A DNA stretch of 58,632 nucleotides from Paradesulfitobacterium ferrireducens (lineage in GTDB: Bacteria; Bacillota; Desulfitobacteriia; Desulfitobacteriales; Desulfitobacteriaceae). Below, piece by piece: positions 17,403-26,480 of this stretch (the stretch's first letter is position 1; every line of letters begins with the position of its first letter). The stretch lies in NCBI RefSeq assembly GCF_017310645.1, contig NZ_JAFLRH010000025.1:1-58632 (forward strand). Direction: 5' to 3'. The notes under the pieces were generated by a model, which had not been told where the DNA came from, ran no database searches, and was given only the letters and a program-made list of their open reading frames with translations. The position numbers were made by a program, and so were the translations under genes.

Positions 17403-17609
17403 AAAACTCCCACCCCCGCAGCTTCCGCTGCAGGGACGAGAGTTATTCCCGCGGTTCCACCCTGCTTGATCCTTTCGGATCCACCTTCGTTTTCGATGTG
17501 CTCCGAGGCCCCACACTTGCCGCTTCCATCCGGCTTCCACCCTTCCGGACTCGCTTCAGGGAAGTTTAAGCAAGCTTATTCTCTTCATGGCACAAGAGGA
17601 ATATATTTG
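17403..17609 (-). promoter_or_regulatory. T-box riboswitch (glycyl) for glyQS
   Basis: A tRNA-sensing leader. The minus strand has the conserved T-box AGGGTGGAACCGCGGG (17463-17448), and upstream the Stem I distal signature AGCGAGTCCGGAAGGGTGGA. Downstream is a strong terminator (CCCTGCAGC-GGAA-GCTGCGGGGG) ending in GTTTTTA (about 17444-17402). A GGC triplet in GAAGCGGCAAG could be the specifier; its position is not proven. Uncharged tRNA-Gly would favour the antiterminator. The leader of about 207 nt is short. Confidence 0.93.
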
Positions 17610-17615
17610 CAAGTT

Positions 17616-17644
17616 ATTATATGCAATGGACAGGCTCTTGTCAA
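17616..17644 (-). promoter_or_regulatory. consensus sigma-A promoter for the T-box/glyQS operon
   Basis: TTGACA (17644-17639), exactly 17 bp, TATAAT (17621-17616): a perfect match to both hexamers and the spacing. Transcription should begin near 17609. Confidence 0.88.
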
Positions 17645-17645
17645 T

Positions 17646-17675
17646 CTGGTTACCCATTTTCTGGTTACCCATTTT
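17646..17675. repeat. 15-bp tandem duplication over the Spo0E-like stop
   Basis: CTGGTTACCCATTTT is present twice in tandem. The first copy in reading order supplies the last codons (ENG) and TAA of the Spo0E-like gene; the second repeats ENG-stop behind it. It abuts the -35 box of the glyQS promoter. Confidence 0.7.
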
Positions 17676-17841
17676 CCAAGTTATCAAGAGCATTCTTTTG
17701 TATTCCAATGCTGCGATAGTATTCGATAATGTATTGATCCACTTTTTGACTGAGCTTAAGAAGCATTTCTTTACTTACATTCATGTTTCCCGCGTTATTG
17801 AGAATTGCTCTGGCAATCTCCATTTTATCTGTTACATGCAT
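17665..17841 (-). CDS. Spo0E-like sporulation regulator
   Basis: A 58-residue helical-hairpin protein with the Spo0E signature SQKVDQYIIEYY (family: SQxLDxLIxxY). Spo0E phosphatases remove phosphate from Spo0A and delay sporulation. ATG 17841 is chosen with GGAG 8 nt upstream; a GTG at 17850 would put the RBS inside the gene. It stands alone, divergent from the XRE regulator at 17991. The second half of the typical motif is somewhat degenerate, so activity on Spo0A is inference. Confidence 0.78.
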   Translation of the reverse strand: MHVTDKMEIARAILNNAGNMNVSKEMLLKLSQKVDQYIIEYYRSIGIQKNALDNLENG

Positions 17842-17990
17842 CTTTTTCACTCCGCATATTACTTGTAGTATTTCTTAGTCATTATTTTACATTAAGTGTT
17901 TGCTGATTGCAAATATTAAATACATGCAGCTTGCAAGTTCTGATACCCTGCAAAGTCAGCTAAAGTTATCATCAGTGAGGGGTGAAGTAT

Positions 17991-18431
17991 GTGGAAATAA
18001 AGGATGCAATTGATAACAGGTCTATTGGGCAAAGAATCCGGCAAGAAAGAGACAAGCTTAAACTTTCGCGAGAAGAGTTTGCTGAAATTCTAGGACTTTC
18101 AGAATACTATATTGGGCAACTCGAACGAGGAGAGCGGCAAATGAGCCTCCCTGTATTGGTTAGAGTCTCTCACTGTTTACATTTGTCTTTGGATTACCTA
18201 ATCCTGGGGAAGAATGTTGCCAGTCCTTCTTATCTAAACGATAGTCTTAATAATTACGATACTTGTGATACACCCGACATCACTGGGATATCAGACTCCT
18301 CCGCTATTATTAATACCTCTATTAGTGACGAAGAATCCAAAAGGATTATTAATGAATTGATCAACAAGTGCTCATCAAAGGAATTAGATTTAATCAGAAA
18401 ACTAATTATAACGATTCTCCCCTACATGTAG
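17991..18431 (+). CDS. XRE-family transcriptional regulator
   Basis: A 146-residue protein with an N-terminal Cro/C1 helix-turn-helix (IGQRIRQERDKLKLSREEFA, then SEYYIGQLERGERQMSLP; residues about 12-70) and a Ser/Asp-rich linker before a C-terminal helix. GTG 17991 is chosen because GAGGGG lies 8 nt upstream; the GTG at 17982 touches that RBS. It is divergent from the Spo0E-like gene, which it may control. Targets are unknown. Confidence 0.85.
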   Translation: MEIKDAIDNRSIGQRIRQERDKLKLSREEFAEILGLSEYYIGQLERGERQMSLPVLVRVSHCLHLSLDYLILGKNVASPSYLNDSLNNYDTCDTPDITGISDSSAIINTSISDEESKRIINELINKCSSKELDLIRKLIITILPYM

Positions 18432-18476
18432 GCTTAAAACGGGGAAGTAATTGTCTTGATCAAAATCTCTAAAAGA

Positions 18477-18520
18477 GAAACCTTGATTCAGCTTGAACTG
18501 GAATCAAGGTTTCCTTTTTC
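18477..18520. terminator. rho-independent terminator between convergent genes
   Basis: GAAACCTTGATTC (18477-18489) pairs with 18501-18513 and is followed by CTTTTTCC. It serves the XRE gene and, read on the minus strand, the DUF4342 gene that ends at 18544. Confidence 0.85.
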
Positions 18521-18543
18521 CTTTGGCATATCAGAAGCTAGGG

Positions 18544-19023
18544 TTAAATCCCGATTGGCTCAGAATCATTTTCATCTTCAACTTCCCTGATAATGACTGT
18601 ATCCGTAACCACCACCGGCTCTGCCACCGGGGTTTTGTCAACTTCCAATTCATAATGGGCCAAAGCTGCTCCGGCTGCACCCAATAGACCTAAAAGCCGC
18701 AGCCCGGGACGCCGCCAAAAAGTATAGGCCAAGGCTGCCCCTAAAGGGGCGGAAACGCTCAAGAGGGTCTTGTCCCGGCGTTTTAAATTCACCTTGGTTT
18801 GATTCAGAGCTTCCATCTTGTCTTTTACATCTTCCCAGACTTCCCGGCCCCGGTTCTTCCACGTCCCGGTCATGGCTTTTTGCTCTGATTCAAGATCAGC
18901 CAAAGCCCTAATCACATCTCCCCCAGCGGCTTTCAGTGCTTTGCTGGCCTCATCATACCCTACTCCCATACGTTCCCGAAGGATGTCTATCTTTTCCAGT
19001 TCGCTCCACATTTCTTCATTCAT
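18544..19023 (-). CDS. DUF4342-like protein with N-terminal UBA-like fold
   Basis: 159 residues. The N-terminal 45 residues (IDILRERMGVGYDEASKALK, then AAGGDVIRALADLE) resemble UBA/TS-N helices. A basic middle is followed by a hydrophobic stretch (LLSVSAPLGAALAYTFW and LRLLGLLGAAGAALAHYELE) that could enter the membrane, and an acidic tail. Function unknown. ATG 19023 lies 7 bp past the recO stop, suggesting co-transcription. Confidence 0.72.
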   Translation of the reverse strand: MNEEMWSELEKIDILRERMGVGYDEASKALKAAGGDVIRALADLESEQKAMTGTWKNRGREVWEDVKDKMEALNQTKVNLKRRDKTLLSVSAPLGAALAYTFWRRPGLRLLGLLGAAGAALAHYELEVDKTPVAEPVVVTDTVIIREVEDENDSEPIGI

Positions 19024-19030
19024 TGCGGCT

Positions 19031-19798
19031 TCACCCTTCCCGTTGATTGTTGATGCCTTCTCCTCCGATTTCATTGCCCATTCGCCAGGAGCGCAGGTTA
19101 TGTTCAAACTTCTCTTCACAATATTGTTGGAGTGCTCTACGTACTTCCTGCTCCATCCAAACTGGCCAGCGCAAGCGCTTTACTTTCGCCCACTCGGCCT
19201 GAGCGAGCCGGCGCATAAAGGCCAAGGTACCCTGGCTGAGTGTTCTGCCGCTTAAAGTTCCACGGCACGAGGAGCAGACAGTCCCACCCGCCTCCGGACT
19301 GAAAAATACCCTTTCTCCTTGGATTAGCGCTCCGCATTCCGCACATTCCTCCAAGCGCGGGGAATATCCCAGAATCTCCAGCAAACGCAAGGCAAACAGG
19401 CTCTGGACAAGAAAAGGATGTACCTCAGCTAACATAAAGAAACAAGTTAATGTTAGAGTAAATAAATGGGGCTGGGGCTCTTCCCTCACGGTCGCCGCGT
19501 CCAAAAGTTCTGCAATGGCCGTGGCCGCCAAGGTTCGGTCTAAGTCATTCCACAGATGGGGAAAGCTTTCTCTGGGGCTGGCTTGAGTTACAGTGTCCAA
19601 GGTACGCCCCCGGTGCAGGAGGAAGTCGGCATATGTAAATAATTGCGCCCCGGCGCGCTGGCGGCTGGTCGGTTTGCGTACTCCTTTGGCCACGGCCTGC
19701 AGTTTGCCGGATTCCCGGGCAAAAAGAGTAAGCAAGCGGTCAGACTCACCGTACTCGCGGCTGCGGATCACTAAGGCATCCGCCTGATAAACTGCCAC
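19031..19798 (-). CDS. recO: DNA repair protein RecO
   Basis: RecO loads RecA with RecR in the RecF pathway. 255 residues: an N-terminal OB-fold (QADALVIRSREYGESDRLLT) and a C-terminal zinc finger (CAEC...CSSC) visible near 150-180. Its place between era and glyQ is that of Bacillus. Confidence 0.95.
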   Translation of the reverse strand: MAVYQADALVIRSREYGESDRLLTLFARESGKLQAVAKGVRKPTSRQRAGAQLFTYADFLLHRGRTLDTVTQASPRESFPHLWNDLDRTLAATAIAELLDAATVREEPQPHLFTLTLTCFFMLAEVHPFLVQSLFALRLLEILGYSPRLEECAECGALIQGERVFFSPEAGGTVCSSCRGTLSGRTLSQGTLAFMRRLAQAEWAKVKRLRWPVWMEQEVRRALQQYCEEKFEHNLRSWRMGNEIGGEGINNQREG

Positions 19799-19881
19799 GC
19801 GCGGCCACCCTTTCTATTTTTTGTCTCCCCGCATCCTAATATGCATAAATGGATGGTCGTTAGGAAAGTAAATTTGAGGGT

Positions 19882-19905
19882 TCAGGAGTCAGGAGTCAGG
19901 AGCGC
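19882..19905. repeat. heptamer array coding the DeoC C-terminus
   Basis: The plus strand reads TTCAGGAGTCAGGAGTCAGG; on the minus strand it encodes the last residues and the stop of DeoC. Three units are well conserved. Confidence 0.8.
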
Positions 19906-20535
19906 TATCGAAGCGCTCGTGCCTAAACGATCTGCCCCTGCTTCCACCAGTTGCAGGGCTAATTCACGGGTGCGCACGCCGCCTGCGGCTTTGACTTTGA
20001 CCCCCGCTCCGACCCAGGCCTTGAGCTTTTGCACATCGGCTACAGTCGCTCCACTGCTGGCAAACCCGGTCGAAGTCTTGATAAACTCCGCCCCCGAGGT
20101 ACGCACCAGCTCCGCTGCCTGCTTTTTCTCTTCCTCGGTCAAAAGCGCGGTCTCAATAATTACTTTCACAACCAGGCCGCAGCTATGAGCTGCTTCCACG
20201 ACCCGGTTGAGATCCCGTGCCGCCGCATCCCAGTTGCCTGCTTTCATACAGCCGATATTCATCACCATATCTATTTCTCTCGCTCCCAGAGCTTTAACGG
20301 CAAAGACTTCCTGAACCTTTATTTCCGTTAGCGTAGCCCCCAGCGGAAAGCCGATTACCGCACTGACACCGATGCCGGTGCCATGGAGCAGTTTAGCGCA
20401 GGTACGGACATGCACCGGATTGACACAGACTGTGGCAAACTTATATTTCTGTGCTTCATGGCACAGATTGACGATATCCTTTTCCGTGGCATCCGCTTTG
20501 AGTAAAGTGTGGTCAATCATGGCCGCTAAGTTCAT
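19882..20535 (-). CDS. deoC: deoxyribose-phosphate aldolase with repeat-derived C-terminus
   Basis: Splits 2-deoxyribose-5-phosphate to glyceraldehyde-3-phosphate and acetaldehyde; it feeds nucleoside carbon into glycolysis, in keeping with cdd nearby. 217 residues. The Schiff-base Lys is in EFIKTSTGF, and KAAGGVRT and GADRLGTSAS are the phosphate-site loops. After GTSASIA the tail LLTPDS-stop is read from a GACTCCT heptamer array (19882-19905). The normal end of the family therefore seems to have been replaced. Confidence 0.95.
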   Translation of the reverse strand: MNLAAMIDHTLLKADATEKDIVNLCHEAQKYKFATVCVNPVHVRTCAKLLHGTGIGVSAVIGFPLGATLTEIKVQEVFAVKALGAREIDMVMNIGCMKAGNWDAAARDLNRVVEAAHSCGLVVKVIIETALLTEEEKKQAAELVRTSGAEFIKTSTGFASSGATVADVQKLKAWVGAGVKVKAAGGVRTRELALQLVEAGADRLGTSASIALLTPDS

Positions 20536-20590
20536 AGAGATCCCCTTCCTATCTATTCAGGTGTTTCAAATATGGCAGCATGCCCGCATA

Positions 20591-21496
20591 TTACTCACGA
20601 GAGTCATACCCCAGCTCACGCAGGGATTGCTGGCGGTTGCGCCAGTCTTTTTTTACTTTTACCCACAGTTCCAGAAACACTTTGCTTCCTAAGAACTTCT
20701 CTATATCTTCGCGGGCCAGGCGGCCAATTTCTTTGAGCAATCGGCCCCCGCCCCCGATGATAATCCCTTTTTGTGAGTCCCTCTCCACAATGATTAAGGC
20801 ACGTACTTTCACTAAAGTCTGCTTCTCCTGAACTTCCTCGACCACGACCGCGATTGAGTGGGGCACTTCATCCCGGGTTAAGGCAAGCACCTTCTCCCGG
20901 ATTAACTCTGCCATGATGAAGCGTTCAGGCTGGTCAGTCACCTCATCTTCTGGATAGTAGAGCGGCCCCTCTTCTAAGTGGTCAAAGATAACTTTCAAAA
21001 GCTCATCCGTATTATCCCCGGTCCTGGCCGAGATCGGCACCACCGCCCTGAAATCAGCTAACCCGGCATACTGCTCGACCAGAGCGATCAGCTGCTCCGT
21101 GCTTAACAAATCAATTTTATTTAAAGCCAGAATACAAGGGGTACCGGCTTCCTTAATCAGATGAATAATATATTCTTCCCCGCTGCCATACTTCTCCGAA
21201 GCATCCACTACATACACCAGGACATCCACATCCCTGAGGGAATTCCTGGCTGCGTCAACCATGTATTCCCCCAGCTTATGCTTCGGTTTATGAATCCCCG
21301 GGGTATCTAAAAAAATAATCTGTCCCCGCTCTTCCGTAAGTATGCACTGGATCTTATTTCTGGTCGTCTGGGGCTTATCCGACATGATTAAGACTTTTTG
21401 CCCCAGCAAATGGTTGAGCAAGGTTGATTTCCCGGCATTCGGACGGCCGATAACCGCCGCAAACCCGGAACGGAACCCCTTAGACTTATTCGACAT
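20591..21496 (-). CDS. era: GTPase Era
   Basis: An essential GTPase for 30S maturation that binds the 16S rRNA 3' end. 301 residues: G1 GRPNAGKST at 17-25, DTPGIH, NKID, and a C-terminal KH domain (KGIIIGGGGRLLKEIG). The RBS is CAGGAG before ATG 21496; this RBS itself overlaps degenerate heptamer sequence (CTCCTGTCTTCTG on the plus strand). Confidence 0.97.
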   Translation of the reverse strand: MSNKSKGFRSGFAAVIGRPNAGKSTLLNHLLGQKVLIMSDKPQTTRNKIQCILTEERGQIIFLDTPGIHKPKHKLGEYMVDAARNSLRDVDVLVYVVDASEKYGSGEEYIIHLIKEAGTPCILALNKIDLLSTEQLIALVEQYAGLADFRAVVPISARTGDNTDELLKVIFDHLEEGPLYYPEDEVTDQPERFIMAELIREKVLALTRDEVPHSIAVVVEEVQEKQTLVKVRALIIVERDSQKGIIIGGGGRLLKEIGRLAREDIEKFLGSKVFLELWVKVKKDWRNRQQSLRELGYDSRE

Positions 21497-21516
21497 AGAA
21501 ATTCTCCTGTCTTCTG

Positions 21517-21623
<107 letters not shown>

Positions 21624-21624
<1 letters not shown>

Positions 21625-21850
21625 CCTGAAAATAGACGAGGGGCAATTACTTAGCGAACCGTAGAGCAGAGGAGCGTCGAGAGCGCAGTTGATTCAGCGT
21701 TAAGCAGCGTCACGGTTCACTTCAGGTATTACCCTAAGGTTTGGCGCTGTAGCTGAATCAACAAGCGAACAGCTCCGGCGCGTGGTGAGCGGGTAATGCA
21801 CCTTGGCTATTTTCATCCATCAGTGGTGCCGCATAGCGGCATGGGAGTCT
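21624..21850 (+). repeat. family I structured repeat, copy B
   Basis: Same orientation as copy A and differing from it at one base over about 226 bp. Outer arms 21628-21635/21807-21814; tail hairpin 21827-21841. It ends in a heptamer array that runs into the 3' end of cdd. Confidence 0.92.
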
Positions 21851-21852
21851 GA

Positions 21853-22290
21853 CTACTGACTCCCGACTCCTGTCTGGATGTACTCCGGCCCGAATGAAAA
21901 CGGCAACAGTTCCTGCAAAGAGGTCTCTTTAACACGGCCCTGCCCATTTACAAGCAGAATCCGGCAATTCCCGGCAAACTCCCGCATGACCTGGCGGCAA
22001 GCTCCGCAGGGAGACGGGAATTCTTCCGTCGGCACCGCAATCGCAATACTTGTCAGTTCCCTTTCCCCGGCAGCCGCGGCTTGAAAAATGGCGGTGCGTT
22101 CTGCACATACGGTCAGGCCATAACTGGCGTTCTCGACATTCGCACCGGTATATATTTTTCCGGATGAAAAACGGGCGGCCGCACCCACGGGGTAGTTGGA
22201 ATACGGTACATAAGCCTTTGTATAGGCTTCCCGAGCCAGGCGGATTAAATCCGCGTCCGCTGCATTTTTCGTGTAATTATCTTCGGTCAC
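21853..22290 (-). CDS. cdd: cytidine deaminase with repeat-derived C-terminus
   Basis: Deaminates cytidine and deoxycytidine. 145 residues, zinc ligands in TVCAERTAIF and PCGACRQVM. GTG 22290 with GAGGTGAAAG upstream. The final TGVGSQ and the TAG stop are read from the heptamer array (ACA GGA GTC GGG AGT CAG TAG). The catalytic core is intact, so function is probably kept. Confidence 0.95.
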   Translation of the reverse strand: MTEDNYTKNAADADLIRLAREAYTKAYVPYSNYPVGAAARFSSGKIYTGANVENASYGLTVCAERTAIFQAAAAGERELTSIAIAVPTEEFPSPCGACRQVMREFAGNCRILLVNGQGRVKETSLQELLPFSFGPEYIQTGVGSQ

Positions 22291-22333
22291 AGGACTTTCA
22301 CCTCAATTCCCGCCCCTGCTTGGTTTTTCATGT

Positions 22334-22720
22334 TCACCATATCTGTTCCAGCCAACGCCAAAGCGGAGGCCCGAAAAGGAAAATCCCGATCACCACGGAT
22401 TGCAGAGCTGTCACCAGAACTGCCCCCGCTGCGACATCCTTAGCCATACCGGCCAGAGGATGAAATTTAGGCTGGGCTAAATCAACCACCAGTTCAATCG
22501 CCGTATTCATCACTTCAGCGGTGATAACACTCCCAATCGCATAAATCACCAGCACCCATTCCCATCGGCTCAGGCGCACCCACCAAGCTGCCCCAAGCAC
22601 CAGGATAGCCGCTATGGCATGAAACTGCAGGTGTCCTTGGGTTTTCCAGCTGTACATCAAGCCGCGCCAGGCTAAAGCCAAACTGCGGGTAAAGCCGGCC
22701 GGTTTCTGGTACTTGGTCAT
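22334..22720 (-). CDS. dgkA: undecaprenol / diacylglycerol kinase
   Basis: A small integral-membrane kinase, 128 residues, three TM helices, with the signature EVMNTAIELVVDLAQPKFHP and GMAKDVAAGAVLV. Gram-positive members phosphorylate undecaprenol, recycling the lipid carrier. It starts 6 bp past the ybeY stop. Confidence 0.93.
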   Translation of the reverse strand: MTKYQKPAGFTRSLALAWRGLMYSWKTQGHLQFHAIAAILVLGAAWWVRLSRWEWVLVIYAIGSVITAEVMNTAIELVVDLAQPKFHPLAGMAKDVAAGAVLVTALQSVVIGIFLFGPPLWRWLEQIW

Positions 22721-22726
22721 CTCTGT

Positions 22727-23215
22727 CTACTCCCTCTCAAGCCCAAGCCGGGCCATCACTTCTTCTTCCTTAAGTCTCATCGCCCGGCGCTCTTCGTCCT
22801 GTTCATGATCATAGCCCATCAAATGCAGGGTTCCGTGCACTGCCAAGTACACCAGCTCACGGGCCAGGGAATGCCCGTACTCCATGGCCTGTTCCCGGGC
22901 CCGCGGTACAGAAATGATAATATCCCCCAGTAAATCATCCGTCAGCTCAAATTCCCCGGTACTGATTTCCGGTTCCTCCTCGCTCTCCTCCCGGAGCGCA
23001 AACGAGAGCACATCCGTCGGGCTGTCAACGCCCCGGTATTCCCGGTTTAACTCATGGATCCGTTCATCATCAACCAGACTAAGGCTTACTTCACTGTCCT
23101 CCGAACCCCCCGCCAGGAGCAGCGCCTGTTCAACTCCCTGACTTAACAGCCGGGTTAAATGCTCCTTTTCCTCCGGGGAAAAACTTTCTTCTTCCCATAA
23201 AATATCTAGATTCAA
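22727..23215 (-). CDS. ybeY: endoribonuclease YbeY
   Basis: A metal-dependent RNase for 16S 3' end maturation and rRNA quality control. Zinc motif [11 protein letters not shown] with H127, H131, H137. 162 residues from TTG 23215, with AAAGGA about 10 nt upstream. It follows pgpH by 17 bp in the conserved order. Confidence 0.94.
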   Translation of the reverse strand: MNLDILWEEESFSPEEKEHLTRLLSQGVEQALLLAGGSEDSEVSLSLVDDERIHELNREYRGVDSPTDVLSFALREESEEEPEISTGEFELTDDLLGDIIISVPRAREQAMEYGHSLARELVYLAVHGTLHLMGYDHEQDEERRAMRLKEEEVMARLGLERE

Positions 23216-23232
23216 TCCGATTCGGTCCTTTC

Positions 23233-25461
23233 CTAAGCTTCTTTGGAATCTGATGCTTCATAGGCTTCAACGGGAGCGCCGGAAGCCTTCGCATCCTCGG
23301 AGGTTGTTCCCTCCGCCGCATTACTGGCATGATTCCCGCCCCGGGTCGGTAAATCCGGATATTCCACCCGGGAGTGAAAGATTCCGGTTAAGACCCGGAC
23401 AAAAGCCATCGCAATCCGGTCTAAATCCTGAAACGTCAGATCACACTGGTCCAGCTGCCCGTCGTTCAGTTTATCCTTAATAATTTTCCGGACTAACCCC
23501 TCAATCCGCCCTGGGGTGGGCTGTTTCATCGAACGCACCGCAGCCTCCACACTGTCGGCAAGGCAGACCAAGGCTGCCTCTTTGCTCTGCGGCCGCGGCC
23601 CATCGTACTGAAAGGCTTCTTCCGGAACATCCTCATTCTCTTCTTTCGCTTTATGGTAAAAGAAGCTGACCAGGCTGTCCCCATGATGCTGCGCAATAAT
23701 ATCCATAATCGGCTGAGGAAGCTTGTTTTCCTTGCCTAACTCCAAACCGTCTTTCACATGGGAAGTGATAATAAGTGCGCTTAAAGTGGGCGCAATCTTA
23801 TCGTGAGGATTATCCTGAGCGAATTGATTTTCAATAAAGAAATAGGGGCGTTTTAATTTCCCAATGTCATGGTACATCGATCCAACCCGCACCAAAGCCG
23901 CATCGGCATTTACAACCTCGGCTGCAGATTCCGCCAAATTCCCGACTAAGATACTGTGGTGATACGTCCCCGGAGCTTCCATCAGCAAACGCTTTAAGAG
24001 CGGGCGATTGGGATTGGACAGTTCGAGCAGCCTGACCGCCGAAGTAATGTTAAACCCTGACTCAAACCAGTGCAATGTGCCCACGGTAAAGACGGAAGAA
24101 GCAAGGCCGTTGACAATTCCGAGTAAGACACCGACCGCCCACACGGTGAGCCGCATTCCGGACATAAGCGCGATGCCGCTCACTGTCAGCACATTTACCG
24201 CGGAAATATAGAGCCCGGCTCTGGCTAAGTCCGAGCGCTGGCTTAAGTGGCTGACGCTGTGCACCCCCACCAGTCCGCCAAATAGGGCTACCAGCCCCAC
24301 TTGAATGCCTGACGACATCGCTAAGGTAGGATCTCCCAGCAAAGCTACAAAGACCGCCAGCACGACGGAGCCCAACAGTGCCGCTTCCACATCCACCAAG
24401 ATGGCTATGGACATCGTGGCCCAGGCCACCGGGATCAGCATCCCGGCCAAGGCGTTATATTCCGCCCCCCCAAGATTTAGGGCAATAATCCCTTTGCCCG
24501 TAATCAGCACTAAGGCCATGGTGAGACCGATTAAAACCATCTTTTTGAATTCCAGATTCGCCCGTTTGTACTGTAGGACGTAAACCGCGATCGCCGCCAT
24601 TCCCCCCAGCACGATCAGAGCAATCCCGGCGGTGGAACGCCAGGGCGTGCGGTTGTCGATCAAGCCGTAAGCAGCCAGTACCGCATACGTGCTTTCATCG
24701 ATAATATCTCCAATGCCTACGATTTTCTGACCTGCTTTATACCGGTGCACCTCAAGCTTGACTTCGGCACGCGCCTGATTGCGTAGTTTCTCCGTAGCCT
24801 GTTCATCCAGAAGCAGGGTCGGGCGGTTCACTTTAGCATTTATAAATGTCTGGACAAATTTCTTTAGTGGATCAGAAAGGGCACTTTGTTCAGTGTCCTT
24901 CATAATTTTCCCTTTTAAGGCAGCCACATCAGCCTGAGTGCGGGCACCGGAATCGAGATTACGCGCCCTGCCGATAATAATCGCAGTTACCGTATCCTCC
25001 GCACTATTCAAATCTTCCGCAGGAGTGCGCATGAGTGCCGACAAATCCCCCTCTGCCATCAAAGCGAAAGGCTGGGTCTGCTTTAATTTGGCCAGACGCG
25101 TGTCTTGGGCCGAATTCATGGCATCATGCAGGGCAGTAAACGCCTGGCTTAAATCCTGGGCCAAACTTGAAATGTAGTCCTCATCCGGATTATAGACCGG
25201 TTGGACAGCTTTGGCTGCCTCCTCCTGATCCCGGTGATATTTTTCAATATCTTCAATGTTTTTATCCCAGGGTGCGGGGATATATTGGGGACTGGGATCA
25301 CCGACTTCAATATTAAGTTTCGACACAAACAAATTAGAAGCAATTAAAAAGGTAAACAACAGAAAATACACCACGGCAATAATAACCCTTTGCCACGTGG
25401 TGCCTTGCACAAAACGTGTGAAAGAACTTGTCCAAATCTTGCGTAAATCCAACCTCATCAT
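23233..25461 (-). CDS. pgpH: 7TM-HD cyclic-di-AMP phosphodiesterase
   Basis: Cleaves c-di-AMP. 742 residues: an N-terminal TM helix, an extracellular 7TMR-HDED domain (about 50-270), seven TM helices (270-480) and a cytoplasmic HD domain with [10 protein letters not shown] and [13 protein letters not shown]. The Ala/Ser/Glu-rich tail after about residue 710 is low complexity. The start is uncertain between the adjacent ATGs 25461 and 25458. Confidence 0.94.
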   Translation of the reverse strand: MMRLDLRKIWTSSFTRFVQGTTWQRVIIAVVYFLLFTFLIASNLFVSKLNIEVGDPSPQYIPAPWDKNIEDIEKYHRDQEEAAKAVQPVYNPDEDYISSLAQDLSQAFTALHDAMNSAQDTRLAKLKQTQPFALMAEGDLSALMRTPAEDLNSAEDTVTAIIIGRARNLDSGARTQADVAALKGKIMKDTEQSALSDPLKKFVQTFINAKVNRPTLLLDEQATEKLRNQARAEVKLEVHRYKAGQKIVGIGDIIDESTYAVLAAYGLIDNRTPWRSTAGIALIVLGGMAAIAVYVLQYKRANLEFKKMVLIGLTMALVLITGKGIIALNLGGAEYNALAGMLIPVAWATMSIAILVDVEAALLGSVVLAVFVALLGDPTLAMSSGIQVGLVALFGGLVGVHSVSHLSQRSDLARAGLYISAVNVLTVSGIALMSGMRLTVWAVGVLLGIVNGLASSVFTVGTLHWFESGFNITSAVRLLELSNPNRPLLKRLLMEAPGTYHHSILVGNLAESAAEVVNADAALVRVGSMYHDIGKLKRPYFFIENQFAQDNPHDKIAPTLSALIITSHVKDGLELGKENKLPQPIMDIIAQHHGDSLVSFFYHKAKEENEDVPEEAFQYDGPRPQSKEAALVCLADSVEAAVRSMKQPTPGRIEGLVRKIIKDKLNDGQLDQCDLTFQDLDRIAMAFVRVLTGIFHSRVEYPDLPTRGGNHASNAAEGTTSEDAKASGAPVEAYEASDSKEA

Positions 25462-25495
25462 CCTTTTATTAGCCGTTCACGATATCCAGTCTCGT

Positions 25496-26467
25496 TCAAT
25501 TGGGCTTACCCCCCGGCTTTTCCCGCTTTTCATAGGCTTGAATAATCCGCTGCACCAAAGGGTTGCGCACCACATCAGCCGCCGAGAAATAATGAAAAGA
25601 AATCCCGGAAATCCCGCCCAGGATATGCTGCACTTCAATCAAGCCGGAATACTGTCCGCGGGGTAAGTCGACCTGGGTCACATCACCGGTGACAACCGCC
25701 TGTGATCCAAATCCCAGCCGTGTCAGAAACATCTTCATCTGCTCCGGAGTGGTATTTTGCGCCTCATCTAAAATGATGAAAGAATCATCAAGGGTACGGC
25801 CGCGCATATACGCCAGAGGGGCAATTTCGATCGCACCCTTTTCCAGGTAACGGGCCGTTGTCTCCGGGCCAAACAAATCATAGAGTGCGTCATAGAGCGG
25901 GCGCAGATAGGGATCAACTTTCTCCTGCACATCCCCGGGAAGGAAGCCCAGCTTCTCCCCTGCTTCAACCGCCGGACGGGTGAGTACGATTCGACTCACT
26001 TCCTTGGCCCTGAGAGCCCGAGCAGCCATGACCACCGCCAGATAGGTTTTGCCGGTACCCGCTGGGCCGACTCCGAAAACAATTGGGTTTTGTTCAATCG
26101 CCTTAATATAATCAGCCTGGCCTAAGGTCTTGGGTTTAATCATACGGCCGCGATGGGTCGTGGCAATCACTTTGCCTAAAATATCGGCAACTCCGGTGAA
26201 ATTCCCTTCTTCAACCTGGGAAATCACATACGACACATCCGCCGGGGTTAGCCCATGGCCATTCCGGACCATGGCAAGTAATTCGCTGATCGCAGCCTCA
26301 GTCCGTTCCACTTCGGACGGATTGCCGCTGACAATGAGTTCCTCCCCCCGTACCACACATTTTCCACCCAAACGATCTTCCAACATTTTAACATGAGCAT
26401 CCTCAAGTCCTAACAAACCCATGGCTTCTGCAGAATTATTCAGTACAAACTTGGCTTCTGTACGCAA
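25496..26467 (-). CDS. PhoH-like ATPase
   Basis: P-loop ATPase; Walker A GPAGTGKTYLAV and Walker B DDSFIILDEAQN, N-terminal KH-like region. The family is linked to RNA metabolism and its exact role is open. TTG 26467 is chosen because GGAGG lies 7 nt upstream; a longer reading from ATG 26494 would place the RBS inside the gene and overlap yqfD. 323 residues. Confidence 0.92.
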   Translation of the reverse strand: MRTEAKFVLNNSAEAMGLLGLEDAHVKMLEDRLGGKCVVRGEELIVSGNPSEVERTEAAISELLAMVRNGHGLTPADVSYVISQVEEGNFTGVADILGKVIATTHRGRMIKPKTLGQADYIKAIEQNPIVFGVGPAGTGKTYLAVVMAARALRAKEVSRIVLTRPAVEAGEKLGFLPGDVQEKVDPYLRPLYDALYDLFGPETTARYLEKGAIEIAPLAYMRGRTLDDSFIILDEAQNTTPEQMKMFLTRLGFGSQAVVTGDVTQVDLPRGQYSGLIEVQHILGGISGISFHYFSAADVVRNPLVQRIIQAYEKREKPGGKPN

Positions 26468-26480
26468 TCTTTCGCCTCCA

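Noticed and set aside
18483..18492. Remnant of family I at the XRE terminator
   Set aside because: Only the 10-mer TTGATTCAGC is shared and it is fully used by the terminator stem; taken as chance.
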